The position numbers and the translations under genes were made by a program. A stretch of 64,000 bases of DNA from Flavobacterium hankyongi. GTDB taxonomy: Bacteria > Bacteroidota > Bacteroidia > Flavobacteriales > Flavobacteriaceae. The notes below the pieces were generated by a model. That model did no database searches, had not been told where the DNA came from, and saw only the letters and a program-made list of their open reading frames with translations. Of this stretch, positions 1 through 10,563 are shown piece after piece; within the stretch, counting starts at the first letter, position 1, and each line of letters begins with the position of its first letter. The stretch lies in NCBI RefSeq assembly GCF_036840915.1, contig NZ_CP085725.1, positions 1,860,001-1,924,000 on the forward strand, written 5' to 3'.

Positions 1-990
1 ACTAATTGTCGCTGTATTAGCATAAGGGCCTGATGCGTTTACCGTAGCCACTATCGTTAAGGTAGCATTGGCTCCATTAGCGAAGTTACCGATAGTCCAG
101 TTTGGTGCGCTCCATGTTCCTGTTGATGGCGTTGCACTCACAAAAGTGTAACCTGCTGGCAGTACATCGTTTACCGTTACTCCTGTTGCATTGCTCGGTC
201 CTGCATTACTTGCCGTAATGGTAAAGGTCACGTTGCTGCCTACATTCGGTGTTGGGTTGCTCACTGTTTTAGTTACCGCTAAGTTCGTCTGCGCAACTGG
301 TACTGGAGTCGATGTTGATGTATTGTTTCCAGGGGTTGGGTCTGTTTCGCTTCCTGTAATTGTCGCTGTATTGGCATAAGGGCCTGATGCATTTACTGTA
401 GCCACTATCGTTAAGGTAGCATTGGCTCCATTGGCTAAGTTACCGATAGTCCAGTTTGGTGCGCTCCATGTTCCTGTCGATGGTGTTGCACTCACAAAAG
501 TATAACCTGCTGGCAGTACATCGTTTACCGTTACTCCTGTTGCATTGCTCGGTCCTGCATTACTTGCCGTAATGGTAAAGGTCACGTTGCTGCCTACATT
601 CGGTGTTGGGTTGCTCACTGTTTTAGTTACCGCCAAATTCGTTTGAACAATTGGTGTAACAGTAGAAGTATTATTTGCACTATTCGAATCAGGTTCAAGA
701 CCACTAATTGTCGCTGTATTAGCATAAGGGCCTGATGCGTTTACCGTAGCCACTATCGTTAAGGTAGCATTGGCTCCATTAGCGAAGTTACCGATAGTCC
801 AGTTTGGTGCGCTCCATGTTCCTGTTGATGGCGTTGCACTCACAAAAGTGTAACCTGCTGGCAGTACATCATTAACAGATACACCATAAGTATTATTAGG
901 ACCGTTATTGGTCGCAATAATGGTAAAAGTTACATTACTGCCCACACTTGGAGTTGGATTGTTTACTGTTTTGACTACCTGAAGATCTTC
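1..990 (-). repeat. Tandem DUF11-coding repeats, period 354 and 348 nt
   Basis: The block beginning AATTGTCGCTGTATT occurs at 4, 358 and 706, giving periods of 354 and 348 nt (118 and 116 codons), all in frame. Bases 1-168 are identical to 703-870, while 169-279 are identical to 523-633, so the unit at the left edge is a mosaic of the other two. The repeats are visibly more GC-rich than the rest of the gene. More copies probably continue to the left of the window. Confidence 0.95.
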
Positions 991-2625
991 TGAACAATAT
1001 TCGGTAACAAAATTTCTTGTAACTACAGAAGAACCACCACAAGCTGTTGGTAATGTATACTGAACAACAACAGTTCCAAGACCTGTAAAGTTAAGAGTAT
1101 TACCTATTAAAAATCCTGGTCCACTTAATACGATTAAGGTCCCACCTGCAGGAGAAGGCTCTAATAAAACAGAAGAACCAGCACAATAACCAGATGATGG
1201 TCCGTTTCCAGCATAAATAGGCTGTATAATAGGAATCGATTCTGCACCACAAATTTGTACTGGAGCAGTTGAGAAGTTATAACTTGCTTCTGTAGTAGTA
1301 GTTCCAGATCCATCTCCCATACTACCTCTAATTCTATGTCCTGCGTATCCGAAATTGGGATCACAATTTCTGACCACCATTGAAGTATGTCCACCAGTCT
1401 CAACAGTAAGAATAATATCTGCAGTAGTTAATCCATTTGGCACAACTGGATTTGAAGGATTTGCTGTCGCTCCAATTAAAGAAGTATCGTTATTTCCAAA
1501 AGCATAAATATTTTTGCTGGCATTAATCACATTCACTGAAGCATATTGACTGTCATGCTCCTGTTGGCTGAACCATTTAATATTATTCATGACTGGACCA
1601 GCGGCAGAAGTATATCTTGGTTGTACCCAAGCTAATCTATCAGTTGTTGTCCAATCTCCTAATTGACGTGTCGCGTTTGACCCAACTCCATATAGATTCC
1701 CATCTGTTGCAAGAACATAATAAGACCTCGCTGTATTATTACCTGAAGAGCCAATCATTTTGGGAGTTATTCCTGCTGGCAAAGTCATCTGAGCTGCTCT
1801 CGTTTGAGCAGCAATAATTGCTGTATTATTACCTAACAATACATTATTACCCCAAACATAGACAGTACCATCGGACTTTAAAGCCATTAATCCATTATGA
1901 TTACCTCTACAAGCAACAATATTTGTCAGAAAAGGATTTCCAGTAGCAGAAGTCGTTACCTGATACCATGTTGTAGCATTACCCGTAGCACCATTACCTC
2001 TAACATTAGCTGTTTGAGAAATTACCCAGACATCACCACTACAAGTTGTAATTGCTAATGTCTGATAAGTAGCAAACATCATTTTAACATCAGCAGGAGT
2101 TACCCCAGTAGGTAGTCCGTTTGTGTTGCCATTAATTGTTAACTTTTGAAAGGTAGAACTTGATGTAATTGATGCGTCCAAAACTATCCCTTCTTTTGAC
2201 CAAGCATACAATCCATCTGTTGCTAAAAGTATTCCTTGTACATTATTAGCAGAATTACTTCCAAGCATCGCTTTTAGAGGAATAGCACTCCCTAAAGCAG
2301 GATAATTAGTTGCATTAATCGTTATTGGAGATAAAAGATCTACCAAACCATCATTCCCCATGTCTTCACCCCATGTTTGAAGAGTACCATTAGCAGTTCT
2401 TACAACAGTTGAGTGAAAACTTGAGATATAGTTATCGTATTCGATTGTTGAAGCATTGTTATTAGAATCTACACCAAAATTGGTCAAATCTGTAGTAGGA
2501 CATCCTACTGGTGGAGTCGCACATTGAGAATTAGATTTATTGCTAAATGACAATGTAATTAACAACACACACAAAAAGTGTTTAAAGTCTATTTTTTTTG
2601 TAGCCGCTAAGTAATTTTTTATCAT
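1..2625 (-). CDS. Giant secreted surface protein, RCC1-like plus DUF11 repeats (N-terminal part, cut by window edge)
   Basis: The frame is open without a stop from an ATG at 2625 to base 1 (875 codons), so the C-terminus lies outside the window. Residues about 15-34 form a hydrophobic signal segment ending in SNSQ. Residues about 50-400 contain repeated blocks such as [12 protein letters not shown] and [11 protein letters not shown], resembling RCC1-type beta-propeller repeats. A cysteine-containing linker follows, then from about residue 545 tandem DUF11-type beta-sandwich domains ([28 protein letters not shown]). Such architectures in Flavobacteria usually end in a type IX secretion sorting domain, which cannot be seen here. 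It starts 11 bases after the stop of the 233-aa exported protein, so the two are probably co-transcribed. Likely role is cell-surface adhesion or matrix; this is inferred from architecture only. Confidence 0.85.
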   Translation of the reverse strand, partial: MIKNYLAATKKIDFKHFLCVLLITLSFSNKSNSQCATPPVGCPTTDLTNFGVDSNNNASTIEYDNYISSFHSTVVRTANGTLQTWGEDMGNDGLVDLLSPITINATNYPALGSAIPLKAMLGSNSANNVQGILLATDGLYAWSKEGIVLDASITSSSTFQKLTINGNTNGLPTGVTPADVKMMFATYQTLAITTCSGDVWVISQTANVRGNGATGNATTWYQVTTSATGNPFLTNIVACRGNHNGLMALKSDGTVYVWGNNVLLGNNTAIIAAQTRAAQMTLPAGITPKMIGSSGNNTARSYYVLATDGNLYGVGSNATRQLGDWTTTDRLAWVQPRYTSAAGPVMNNIKWFSQQEHDSQYASVNVINASKNIYAFGNNDTSLIGATANPSNPVVPNGLTTADIILTVETGGHTSMVVRNCDPNFGYAGHRIRGSMGDGSGTTTTEASYNFSTAPVQICGAESIPIIQPIYAGNGPSSGYCAGSSVLLEPSPAGGTLIVLSGPGFLIGNTLNFTGLGTVVVQYTLPTACGGSSVVTRNFVTEYCSEDLQVVKTVNNPTPSVGSNVTFTIIATNNGPNNTYGVSVNDVLPAGYTFVSATPSTGTWSAPNWTIGNFANGANATLTIVATVNASGPYANTATISGLEPDSNSANNTSTVTPIVQTNLAVTKTVSNPTPNVGSNVTFTITASNAGPSNATGVTVNDVLPAGYTFVSATPSTGTWSAPNWTIGNLANGANATLTIVATVNASGPYANTATITGSETDPTPGNNTSTSTPVPVAQTNLAVTKTVSNPTPNVGSNVTFTITASNAGPSNATGVTVNDVLPAGYTFVSATPSTGTWSAPNWTIGNFANGANATLTIVATVNASGPYANTATIS

Positions 2626-2636
2626 AACTAACTTTA

Positions 2637-3338
2637 TTAGTTTATTATCTGTGGAAGATTATACGTTTGAACTTGTCCATTAAAATCTATAAAATCAAAC
2701 ATGAGATAAGATTCTGTATTCACAAGACCAGAAACTTTATATTTTAGTATTTGAACACCATTTTTTATTTCAATGTTTTCATTGATTGGTTTGGCAGTCA
2801 TAGAAACACCAATTCCAGCAATTAATAAGCCAGGTGCTGAAAGTTTCTCTATAGTATTATCTTTAATAGAGATTGTAACCGGTACAGAAATTATTAAATC
2901 TTCATAATTCCTCCCTCTGTGGATTTTATCCGAAAATGCAATTTGTGAAAAATTAAAAATCATCTTTACTGAATTCACTTTTATGATCATTTTATCTGCA
3001 AATGCTGGATGACTACATTCGTCAGAGTGTTTTTTTGTTTCCTGAAACTGAATTTCATATTCTCCAGTTTGGCTGAACACATAATCATTAATTTGTTTTC
3101 CGCTCAAAGACGCAAAAACTTTTGCTTCGGAATTACTTATTGTCCATTTTGTTGAAGAGTCAACATTTCCAAAGTTTATCTTTTCATCAAAAGAAATTTC
3201 TTTATAGAATTCTTTATTTTGGGCTCCTGCGCAAAAAGAAGTAATAGTCAATACAAAAAACAAAAAACATTCAAGTATTGTTTTAGTACTTGAAAGATTA
3301 GGTTTTAGATTAATAAGTAAGTTGTGGTTTATTTTCAT
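2637..3338 (-). CDS. Exported protein of unknown function upstream of the giant surface protein
   Basis: A 233-aa protein with a clear signal segment at about residues 20-39 ([16 protein letters not shown]), so it is exported. The rest is rich in beta-type segments and has no catalytic motif that I recognise; one Cys lies in the mature part (SDECSH). It ends 11 bases before the ATG of the giant RCC1/DUF11 protein, which suggests an operon in which it could be a chaperone, anchor or partner of that protein; this is inference from position. The N-terminal stretch before the hydrophobic core is long (about 19 residues), but no later Met would keep the signal peptide. Confidence 0.75.
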   Translation of the reverse strand: MKINHNLLINLKPNLSSTKTILECFLFFVLTITSFCAGAQNKEFYKEISFDEKINFGNVDSSTKWTISNSEAKVFASLSGKQINDYVFSQTGEYEIQFQETKKHSDECSHPAFADKMIIKVNSVKMIFNFSQIAFSDKIHRGRNYEDLIISVPVTISIKDNTIEKLSAPGLLIAGIGVSMTAKPINENIEIKNGVQILKYKVSGLVNTESYLMFDFIDFNGQVQTYNLPQIIN

Positions 3339-3728
3339 TTTTAAACTTTTTTTTTATCAATTATCCTAAAAAAACTCATGCATGTTTTAATACCTCTGTT
3401 TTTAAAGAGAGGCAAAACTTAATGCTGTAGCATTTCATACTACTCTAATCAATGCCTAAAAAATTCCATTGAAAGAGTACTACAAAAAACTATTATAATA
3501 ACTTGTTATATATGAATGGGTTGTAGCCGATTTATTGAAACATAACAAAGTATTCAACTTTAATTAACTATCACTAAATGATAATTAATTAAACAGGAGT
3601 TTAATTGTATTTTAAAATGTGAGTAAGATGAAAAGAGAATACCTTTTCTAAATTAATTTTTAAAGAGTAGTTTTTTACCATAAGCGGGAATTAAGTAAAT
3701 TATTAAGCAAATATAGTAGAAAATGGAA

Positions 3729-3745
3729 TTACGGAAAAACCGTAA
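3729..3745. promoter_or_regulatory. Palindrome TTACGG-N5-CCGTAA, candidate regulator site (copy 1)
   Basis: TTACGGAAAAACCGTAA has perfect 6-bp arms around AAAAA. The identical 17-mer occurs at 23822-23838 upstream of another exported protein. It lies 391 bp before the minus-strand surface operon and 183 bp before prfC. The identity of two intergenic copies suggests a dimeric DNA-binding regulator; which one is unknown. Confidence 0.5.
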
Positions 3746-3758
3746 CCCCTATTTTATT

Positions 3759-3789
3759 GATGAAATGCTAGAAAAAATCGATGAAATGC
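3759..3789. repeat. Phased direct repeats GATGAAATGC
   Basis: GATGAAATGC occurs at 3759-3768 and again at 3780-3789, a spacing of exactly 21 bp or two helical turns, 13 bp from the TTACGG palindrome. This arrangement would place two bound proteins on the same face of the DNA. Function is not known. Confidence 0.4.
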
Positions 3790-3903
3790 AGTTTTAATAA
3801 AAATTTATTAAGCTTTTAGCTACAAAAATGAAATAATTTAATCAACTAAAAATCAATAACTTATACAAAAATTCAAAAAAAGTGTATACTTTCAATATAA
3901 GTG

Positions 3904-3911
3904 TATCTTTG
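3904..3911 (+). promoter_or_regulatory. Predicted -7 box of prfC
   Basis: TATCTTTG matches the Flavobacterium -7 consensus TAnnTTTG. It lies 16 bases before the ATG at 3928, so the leader would be only about ten bases. A clear TTG at -33 is not seen. The box also explains why the GTG at 3901 cannot be the start: it would lie upstream of the transcript. Confidence 0.55.
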
Positions 3912-3927
3912 CAAAAAAAATTTAAAA

Positions 3928-5517
3928 ATGAGTTTTATTAAAGAAATACAACGCAGAAGAACTTTCGGTATTATATCGCATCCCGATGCAGGTAAAACTA
4001 CTTTAACTGAGAAATTACTTTTATTTGGAGGTGCTATACAAGAAGCTGGTGCAGTGAAAAGTAATAAAATCAAGAAAGGTGCGACTTCCGATTTTATGGA
4101 AATTGAGCGTCAAAGAGGTATATCGGTTGCTACTTCGGTATTGGCTTTTAATTATAAAGACAAAAAAATAAATATTCTTGATACACCTGGTCACAAGGAT
4201 TTCGCAGAAGATACTTTTAGAACATTAACGGCTGTTGACAGCGTAATTGTAGTTGTTGACGTCGCTAAAGGTGTTGAAGAGCAAACTGAAAAACTAGTGG
4301 AAGTTTGTCGTATGCGTCATATTCCTATCATCGTTTTCATCAACAAATTAGACCGTGAAGGTAAAGATGCCTTTGACTTAATGGATGAAGTTGAAAAAAA
4401 GCTTGGATTGCATGTTACTCCATTGAGTTTCCCTATAGGAATGGGATATGACTTTCAAGGTATATATAATATTTGGGAGAAAAATATCAACCTTTTTGAA
4501 GGAGATAGTCGTAAAAACATAGAAGAAACTATTGCTTTTGAAGATGTTAACAATACTGAACTAGAAAAGATTATTGGTGAAAAACCAGCAAACAAATTAA
4601 GAGAAGAATTAGAGCTAATTTCTGAAGTATATCCCTCTTTTGACAGAGAAGCCTATTTAAAAGGTGATTTGCAACCAGTTTTCTTCGGCTCTGCATTAAA
4701 TAACTTTGGGGTTAGGGAGTTATTAGATTGCTTTATTGAAATTGCACCTTCTCCCCGACCTAAAGATTCAGACACACGAGAAGTAAAGCCAGATGAAAAT
4801 AAATTCTCTGGATTTGTATTTAAAATTCATGCAAATATGGATCCTAAACATCGTGATCGACTGGCTTTCGTGAAAATTGTTTCTGGAACATTTGAAAGAA
4901 ACAAGCCTTACCTTCATGTACGTCACGGAAAGAATTTAAAATTCTCGAGCCCTAATGCCTTTTTTGCAGAGAAGAAAGAAATTGTTGACATTTCTTACCC
5001 TGGTGATATTGTAGGCTTACACGATACAGGAAACTTCAAGATTGGAGATACTTTGACTGAAGGTGAGCAGATGAGTTTTAAAGGAATTCCAAGTTTCTCT
5101 CCAGAACATTTCCGTTATATTAACAATGCAGATCCTTTAAAAGCGAAACAATTAGAAAAAGGAGTTGATCAGTTAATGGATGAGGGTGTTGCTCAGCTAT
5201 TTACATTAGAGATGAATAATCGTAAAGTAATTGGAACTGTAGGAGCACTTCAATATGAAGTAATTCAGTATCGTTTAGAACATGAGTACGGAGCTAAATG
5301 TACTTATGAAAATTTCCCTGCTTACAAAGCTTGCTGGGTAAAACCGGAAGATCCTAAAAACGAAGAATTTGCTGAATTTAAACGTATTAAGCAAAAGTTT
5401 TTGGCTAAAGATAAATATGGACAACTTGTTTTCTTAGCAGATTCTGATTTTTCAATTCAAATGACGCAAAGCAAATATCCAAGTGTGAAGCTGTTCTTTA
5501 CATCGGAGTTTGAATAG
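3928..5517 (+). CDS. prfC: Peptide chain release factor 3 (RF3)
   Basis: 529-aa translational GTPase that recycles RF1 and RF2 from the ribosome after termination; cytoplasmic. It has the G1 loop near the N-terminus (ISHPDAGKTTLTEK), G3 DTPGHKDF, G4 NKLD, and the RF3-specific stretches FKIHANMDPKHRDR and YPGDIVGLHDTGNFKIGDT. The length equals that of E. coli RF3, and similarity runs end to end. An in-frame GTG at 3901 would add nine residues but lies in the predicted promoter, so the ATG at 3928 is chosen. The gene is monocistronic: its own -7 box precedes it and a terminator follows at 5551. Confidence 0.97.
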   Translation: MSFIKEIQRRRTFGIISHPDAGKTTLTEKLLLFGGAIQEAGAVKSNKIKKGATSDFMEIERQRGISVATSVLAFNYKDKKINILDTPGHKDFAEDTFRTLTAVDSVIVVVDVAKGVEEQTEKLVEVCRMRHIPIIVFINKLDREGKDAFDLMDEVEKKLGLHVTPLSFPIGMGYDFQGIYNIWEKNINLFEGDSRKNIEETIAFEDVNNTELEKIIGEKPANKLREELELISEVYPSFDREAYLKGDLQPVFFGSALNNFGVRELLDCFIEIAPSPRPKDSDTREVKPDENKFSGFVFKIHANMDPKHRDRLAFVKIVSGTFERNKPYLHVRHGKNLKFSSPNAFFAEKKEIVDISYPGDIVGLHDTGNFKIGDTLTEGEQMSFKGIPSFSPEHFRYINNADPLKAKQLEKGVDQLMDEGVAQLFTLEMNNRKVIGTVGALQYEVIQYRLEHEYGAKCTYENFPAYKACWVKPEDPKNEEFAEFKRIKQKFLAKDKYGQLVFLADSDFSIQMTQSKYPSVKLFFTSEFE

Positions 5518-5533
5518 GCTTCGACAAGTTCAG
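5518..5533. repeat. Possible dispersed flavobacterial intergenic repeat fragment
   Basis: GCTTCGACAAGTTCAG directly follows the prfC stop codon. It resembles short TTCGAC-containing sequences that are scattered between Flavobacterium genes; that resemblance is from memory and was not searched. Confidence 0.3.
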
Positions 5534-5550
5534 TATACATATAAAAAACA

Positions 5551-5579
5551 AAAAGCGACCAAAAATGGTCGCTTTTTTT
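5551..5579 (+). terminator. Rho-independent terminator of prfC
   Basis: The stem AAAAGCGACCA / TGGTCGCTTTT with loop AAAA is followed by a T run. The A run on the other side means it could also end minus-strand transcripts from the DUF3467 gene. Confidence 0.9.
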
Positions 5580-5607
5580 ATTCATTACACTACTACTTTT
5601 TAAGTAA

Positions 5608-5922
5608 TTATGCCTGTCCAGTTGGCCCAAAATTCAATGGAATTGGAGATTGTTCTATTTCTTTGATTTCACCATGGGCGCTTTCAAAACGATTTATATT
5701 TTCAGCCAAAGCTTTGACTAAACGTTTGGCATGTTGTGGTGTTAAAATAATTCTTGATTTTACTTTTGCCTTAGGAACACCAGGCATAATATTAATATAA
5801 TCTATAACAAATTCGGTATTAGAATGATTGATGATAGCAAGATTAGAATAGATTCCATCTGCAGTTGCTTCATCTAATTCGATATTTATTTGTCCTTCTT
5901 GTTGTGGGTTTTGATTGCTCAT
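5608..5922 (-). CDS. DUF3467 domain protein
   Basis: 104-aa soluble protein with the DUF3467 pattern: an N-terminal polar stretch, then YSNLAIINHSNTEFVIDYINIMPG and the conserved SRIILTPQHAKRLVKALAENI. No biochemical role is known for the family. In Bacteroidota it commonly lies directly downstream of rpoC, as here. A terminator at 5972-6009 separates it from rpoC, so it needs its own promoter or readthrough. It has no signal peptide or membrane segment. Confidence 0.9.
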   Translation of the reverse strand: MSNQNPQQEGQINIELDEATADGIYSNLAIINHSNTEFVIDYINIMPGVPKAKVKSRIILTPQHAKRLVKALAENINRFESAHGEIKEIEQSPIPLNFGPTGQA

Positions 5923-5943
5923 GTTTTCTATTTTATAAAACCT

Positions 5944-5965
5944 CTCGACTGCGCTCGAGGTGACA
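5944..5965. repeat. CTCGA-N6-TCGAG intergenic repeat
   Basis: CTCGACTGCGCTCGAG followed by GTGACA is a GC-rich palindrome in an AT-rich gap upstream of the DUF3467 gene. It looks like a member of a short dispersed family common in Flavobacterium genomes (recollection, not searched). Confidence 0.4.
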
Positions 5966-5971
5966 ATAATT

Positions 5972-6009
5972 GATTAAAAAAATCCTAACAGTATACACTG
6001 TTAGGATTT
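5972..6009 (-). terminator. Terminator of the rpl-rpoBC operon
   Basis: A 12-bp perfect stem (AATCCTAACAGT / ACTGTTAGGATT, 5981-6008) with a 4-nt loop begins 28 bases after the rpoC stop. On the minus strand it is followed by a run of T residues. Confidence 0.92.
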
Positions 6010-6035
6010 ATAAATATAGTCAGAAAAATTAATTA

Positions 6036-9000
6036 TTAATAATTATATTCTTCTTTAGTAATCATTAATTCATCATACTCTTCTTTAGAACCTACAATTG
6101 TATTATCGTAGTCTCTCATACCTGTACCAGCAGGGATTCTGTGACCAACAATTACATTTTCTTTAAGACCTTCTAATTTATCAACTTTACCTGCTACGGC
6201 AGCTTCGTTTAATACTTTAGTTGTTTCTTGGAACGATGCCGCAGAAATGAATGACTTAGTTTGTAACGACGCTCTAGTAATACCTTGAAGTATTGGAGTC
6301 GCTGTAGCAGTAATTACATCACGAGCTACTACTAAGTTTTTATCCTCACGTTTTAATAATGAGTTTTCATCACGTAGATCACGTGCAGTTACAATTTGAC
6401 CTGGTTTAAGGTTAACTGAATCACCCGCGTCTTCAATTACTTTCATTCCGTATAACTTATCATTTTCAGAAATAAAGTCTTTAGTATGAATTAATTGCTC
6501 TTCAAGGAATAAAGTATCTCCTGGATCCTGTACTTGTACTTTACGCATCATTTGACGAATAACTACCTCGAAGTGTTTATCATTAATTTTTACCCCTTGT
6601 AAACGGTAAACCTCTTGAATTTCATTTACTAAGTACTGTTGAACAGCCGCTGGCCCTTGAATTCTTAAGATGTCTTCTGGAGTAATAGCTCCATCAGAAA
6701 GTGGCATACCCGCTCTTACGAAGTCATTCTCCTGAACTAAGATTTGGTTTGATAACTTCACCAAATATTTCTTGATTTCACCAAATTTAGACTCGATAAC
6801 GATTTCACGGTTACCTCTCTTAATTTTACCGAAAGAAACTACACCGTCAATTTCAGAAACAACAGCTGGGTTAGATGGATTACGAGCTTCTAATAACTCA
6901 GTAATTCTTGGTAAACCTCCCGTGATATCGCCTGCTTTAGAAGAACGACGTGGGATTTTTACTAAAATTTTACCAGCTTTAATTTTCTCTCCATCTTCTA
7001 CCATAAGGTGTGCACCTACTGGTAAGTTGTATGAACGGATTAATTCACCATCTTTACCATAAATTAATAAAGTAGGAATTAATTTTTTGTTTCTTCCTTC
7101 AGAGATTACTTTTTCTTGGAATCCTGTTTGCTCATCGATTTCAACCATGAACGATTGTCCTTGCTCTAAATCTTCATAAGCTACTTTTCCAGTAAATTCA
7201 GAAATAATAACTCCATTATAAGGATCCCATTTACAGATTACATCTCCTTTTCCTACTGATTGACCATCAGCAACAAAAATACTAGAACCGTAAGGGATAT
7301 TGTGTGTACTTAATAAGATTCCTGTTTTCTCATCAACTAATTTTAATTCTGTTGAACGAGAAATAACGATATCTACAATATTACCTTCGTTATCTTCACC
7401 TTTAACTGTTTTTAAATCTTCGATTTCTAAACGTCCAGGGAATTTAGCGATGATACTAGACTCTTCAGAAAGACCTCCAGCAACCCCTCCAACGTGGAAC
7501 GTACGAAGTGTTAACTGTGTACCAGGTTCACCAATTGACTGTGCTGCAATTACTCCAACCGCTTCACCTTTTTGAGTCATTTTACCTGTTGCAAGGTTAC
7601 GTCCGTAACATTTAGCACAGATACCTTTTTCTGCCTCACAAGTAAGTGGAGAACGCACTTCAACTCTTTCAAGTGGAGAAGCTTCGATTTCTCTAACGAT
7701 AGCCTCAGTGATTTGCTCACCAGCAGCTACAATTACATCAGAAGTTAAAGGATTAATAACATCTTGTAATGCAACACGTCCTAAAATTCTTTCTCCTAAA
7801 GATTCTACGATTTCTTCGTTTTTCTTTAAAGCTGTAACTTCAACACCTCTTAATGTACCACAATCCACTTGATTAACGATAACATCTTGAGCAACATCAT
7901 GTAAACGACGAGTTAAATAACCCGCATCCGCCGTTTTTAATGCCGTATCCGCAAGACCCTTACGAGCACCGTGCGTAGAAATGAAGTATTCTAAAATCGA
8001 AAGACCTTCTTTAAAGTTCGATAAGATCGGGTTTTCGATAATTTCACCACCACCAGCAGTTGATTTTTTAGGTTTAGCCATCAAACCACGCATACCGGTT
8101 AACTGACGAATCTGTTCTTTAGATCCACGGGCTCCAGAATCAAGCATCATATATACCGAGTTGAAACCTTGTTGATCCTCACGGATATTTTTCATTGCTA
8201 ACTCTGTTAATTGAGCATTTGCAGAAGTCCAAATATCAATAACCTGATTGTAACGCTCATTATTAGTGATAAGACCCATGTTATAGTTCATAGAGATAAC
8301 CTCTACTTGCTCTCTAGCCTCAGCAATTAATGATTGTTTTTGATCTGGAATTTTAATATCACCTAATGAGAATGACAATCCACCTTTGAAAGCGAACTTA
8401 TATCCCATATCTTTCATGTTATCAAGGAAAGCTGCCGTTGTAGGAACATCTGTTACTGCAAGGATTTTTCCAATGATATCACGAAGCGATTTTTTTGTTA
8501 ATACCTCATTGATGTAACCAGCTGCTTCAGGCACTACTTCGTTGAATAATACACGACCAGCAGTAGTTTGGATTATTTTATATACTAATTCTCCATTTTC
8601 ATTGAAGTCTTTTGCTCTAATTTTAACACGAGCATTCAATTCTAATCTACCTTCGTTCAAAGCAATATGTACTTCTTCAGCAGAATAGAATGTTAAACCT
8701 TCACCTAAAATCTTAAGTTCTGGAGTTGTTAAACGCTCTTTTGTCATATAATACAATCCAAGAACCATGTCCTGAGATGGAACCGTGATAGGTGCACCAT
8801 TCGCAGGGTTCAAGATATTGTGAGATGCTAACATCAATAATTGAGCTTCAAGAATAGCCTCTGGTCCTAATGGTAAGTGAACCGCCATCTGGTCACCGTC
8901 GAAATCGGCGTTGAATGCCGTACATGTTAACGGGTGTAATTGGATTGCTTTTCCTTCAATTAACTTAGGTTGGAATGCCTGAATACCAAGTCTGTGAAGA

Positions 9001-10337
9001 GTTGGAGCACGGTTAAGTAATACTGGGTGACCTTTGATTACATTTTCTAAGATATCCCAAACTACAGGCTCTTTTTTATCGATGATTTTCTTAGCTGACT
9101 TAACTGTTTTTACAATTCCCCTTTCGATTAGCTTACGAATAACGAATGGTTTATAAAGCTCAGCAGCCATATCTTTTGGAAGACCACATTCGTACATTTT
9201 CAATTCAGGTCCAACAACAATTACCGAACGAGCTGAATAATCAACACGCTTACCTAATAAGTTTTGACGGAAACGCCCTTGTTTACCTTTTAATGAATCT
9301 GATAATGATTTTAATGGTCTGTTAGATTCTGTTTTAACCGCAGAAGCTTTTCTTGTATTATCGAATAACGAGTCTACAGATTCCTGTAACATACGCTTTT
9401 CGTTACGTAAAATTACTTCTGGTGCTTTAATTTCCATTAATCGTTTTAAACGATTGTTACGGATAATTACACGACGGTATAAATCATTTAAATCTGAAGT
9501 TGCAAAACGACCTCCATCAAGTGGCACTAACGGACGTAATTCTGGCGGGATAACTGGAACCACTTTAAGAATCATCCACTCTGGAAGGTTCTCACGATTT
9601 AAGTTAGCCTCACGGAAAGATTCTACAACCTGAAGACGTTTTAATGCTTCAGTTTTTCTTTGTTTAGATGTTTCGTTATTTGCTGCGTGACGTAATTCAT
9701 AAGATAATGCATCTAAGTCTACACGAGCTAATAAGTCCATAATACATTCAGCACCCATTTTAGCGATGAATTTATTTGGATCTGTATCATCTAGATATTG
9801 ATTTTCCATAGGAAGAGAGTCTTGAATGTTCAAGTATTCTTCTTCTGTTAAGAAATCTAATTTTTGCAATGATTCACCTTCAGCATTTTTTGCAATACCC
9901 GCTTGGATAACTACATAACGCTCGTAGTAAATGATCATATCTAACTTTTTAGACGGTAAGCCTAAGATATAACCAATTTTATTTGGTAACGAACGGAAAT
10001 ACCAAATGTGTGCAATAGGCACGACTAAATTGATATGTCCTACACGGTCACGACGTACTTTTTTCTCAGTAACTTCAACCCCACAACGATCACAAACGAT
10101 TCCTTTATAGCGGATTCTTTTGTATTTACCACAAGCACATTCGAAATCTTTTACTGGACCGAAAATTCTTTCACAGAAAAGACCATCACGCTCAGGTTTG
10201 TGCGTTCTATAGTTGATCGTTTCTGGTTTTAATACCTCTCCACGAGATTCTGCCAAAATGGATTCTGGTGAAGCTAAACCTATCGAAATTTTATCGAATC
10301 GTTTAATGGTATTCTTGTCTTTGTTTCTATTCATCAT
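6036..10337 (-). CDS. rpoC: DNA-directed RNA polymerase subunit beta-prime
   Basis: 1433-aa catalytic subunit of RNA polymerase. Visible features are the N-terminal zinc site ([19 protein letters not shown]), the catalytic Mg loop NADFDGDQM near residue 475, trigger-loop sequence [16 protein letters not shown], the second zinc cluster [13 protein letters not shown], and the C-terminal clamp region. The frame extends 28 codons upstream to 10421, but family members start at [14 protein letters not shown], so the ATG at 10337 is preferred (10334 is also possible). It lies 226 bp downstream of rpoB in the same operon and is the last gene before the terminator. Confidence 0.98.
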   Translation of the reverse strand: MMNRNKDKNTIKRFDKISIGLASPESILAESRGEVLKPETINYRTHKPERDGLFCERIFGPVKDFECACGKYKRIRYKGIVCDRCGVEVTEKKVRRDRVGHINLVVPIAHIWYFRSLPNKIGYILGLPSKKLDMIIYYERYVVIQAGIAKNAEGESLQKLDFLTEEEYLNIQDSLPMENQYLDDTDPNKFIAKMGAECIMDLLARVDLDALSYELRHAANNETSKQRKTEALKRLQVVESFREANLNRENLPEWMILKVVPVIPPELRPLVPLDGGRFATSDLNDLYRRVIIRNNRLKRLMEIKAPEVILRNEKRMLQESVDSLFDNTRKASAVKTESNRPLKSLSDSLKGKQGRFRQNLLGKRVDYSARSVIVVGPELKMYECGLPKDMAAELYKPFVIRKLIERGIVKTVKSAKKIIDKKEPVVWDILENVIKGHPVLLNRAPTLHRLGIQAFQPKLIEGKAIQLHPLTCTAFNADFDGDQMAVHLPLGPEAILEAQLLMLASHNILNPANGAPITVPSQDMVLGLYYMTKERLTTPELKILGEGLTFYSAEEVHIALNEGRLELNARVKIRAKDFNENGELVYKIIQTTAGRVLFNEVVPEAAGYINEVLTKKSLRDIIGKILAVTDVPTTAAFLDNMKDMGYKFAFKGGLSFSLGDIKIPDQKQSLIAEAREQVEVISMNYNMGLITNNERYNQVIDIWTSANAQLTELAMKNIREDQQGFNSVYMMLDSGARGSKEQIRQLTGMRGLMAKPKKSTAGGGEIIENPILSNFKEGLSILEYFISTHGARKGLADTALKTADAGYLTRRLHDVAQDVIVNQVDCGTLRGVEVTALKKNEEIVESLGERILGRVALQDVINPLTSDVIVAAGEQITEAIVREIEASPLERVEVRSPLTCEAEKGICAKCYGRNLATGKMTQKGEAVGVIAAQSIGEPGTQLTLRTFHVGGVAGGLSEESSIIAKFPGRLEIEDLKTVKGEDNEGNIVDIVISRSTELKLVDEKTGILLSTHNIPYGSSIFVADGQSVGKGDVICKWDPYNGVIISEFTGKVAYEDLEQGQSFMVEIDEQTGFQEKVISEGRNKKLIPTLLIYGKDGELIRSYNLPVGAHLMVEDGEKIKAGKILVKIPRRSSKAGDITGGLPRITELLEARNPSNPAVVSEIDGVVSFGKIKRGNREIVIESKFGEIKKYLVKLSNQILVQENDFVRAGMPLSDGAITPEDILRIQGPAAVQQYLVNEIQEVYRLQGVKINDKHFEVVIRQMMRKVQVQDPGDTLFLEEQLIHTKDFISENDKLYGMKVIEDAGDSVNLKPGQIVTARDLRDENSLLKREDKNLVVARDVITATATPILQGITRASLQTKSFISAASFQETTKVLNEAAVAGKVDKLEGLKENVIVGHRIPAGTGMRDYDNTIVGSKEEYDELMITKEEYNY

Positions 10338-10519
10338 AGTTTCTACTATTGATTTATTTGCAATTAAAATTGATTTAATAGTGGCAATACAACTTGCCAA
10401 CTCCCTCGAATTACTTCTCAAAACTTCTAAATCTCTTTAGAAGTGCTAGTTACAAACTCTTGGTTTATAAAAAATCGGAACGGTTTACGGGGCTAAATCC
10501 TAAAAACTCGAATTAATAA

Positions 10520-10552
10520 GCAATTAGTTCCGAAAAAATCGGAACCGATTGC
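10520..10552 (-). promoter_or_regulatory. Intercistronic rpoB-rpoC hairpin
   Basis: A 14-bp stem (arms 10520-10533 and 10539-10552) contains one mismatch and one G-U pair and encloses a 5-nt loop, 11 bases after the rpoB stop. It lacks a strong T run, so it is more likely a processing or stabilising structure than a terminator. Confidence 0.5.
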
Positions 10553-10563
10553 TGAAAATATAT

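Larger units (their letters stand above)
3339..3927. other. 589-bp divergent intergenic region
   Basis: AT-rich region between the surface-protein operon (minus) and prfC (plus). It holds a 17-bp palindrome at 3729-3745, two 10-bp direct repeats 21 bp apart at 3759-3789, and the prfC -7 box at 3904. I found no convincing open reading frame, tRNA or terminator. No clean TAnnTTTG box for the minus-strand operon was found near 3338, so a long leader is possible. Confidence 0.7.

Noticed and set aside
1..990. Tandem repeats as a possible CRISPR array
   Set aside because: The unit is about 350 nt, in frame, and encodes DUF11 domains; there are no short repeats with unique spacers.
3901..3927. GTG start extending prfC by nine codons
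   Set aside because: The extension overlaps the predicted -7 box TATCTTTG, and RF3 homologues begin at the ATG at 3928.
10338..10421. 28-codon N-terminal extension of rpoC
   Set aside because: Family members start with MMNRNKDKN; the extension has no similarity and would only lengthen the frame.
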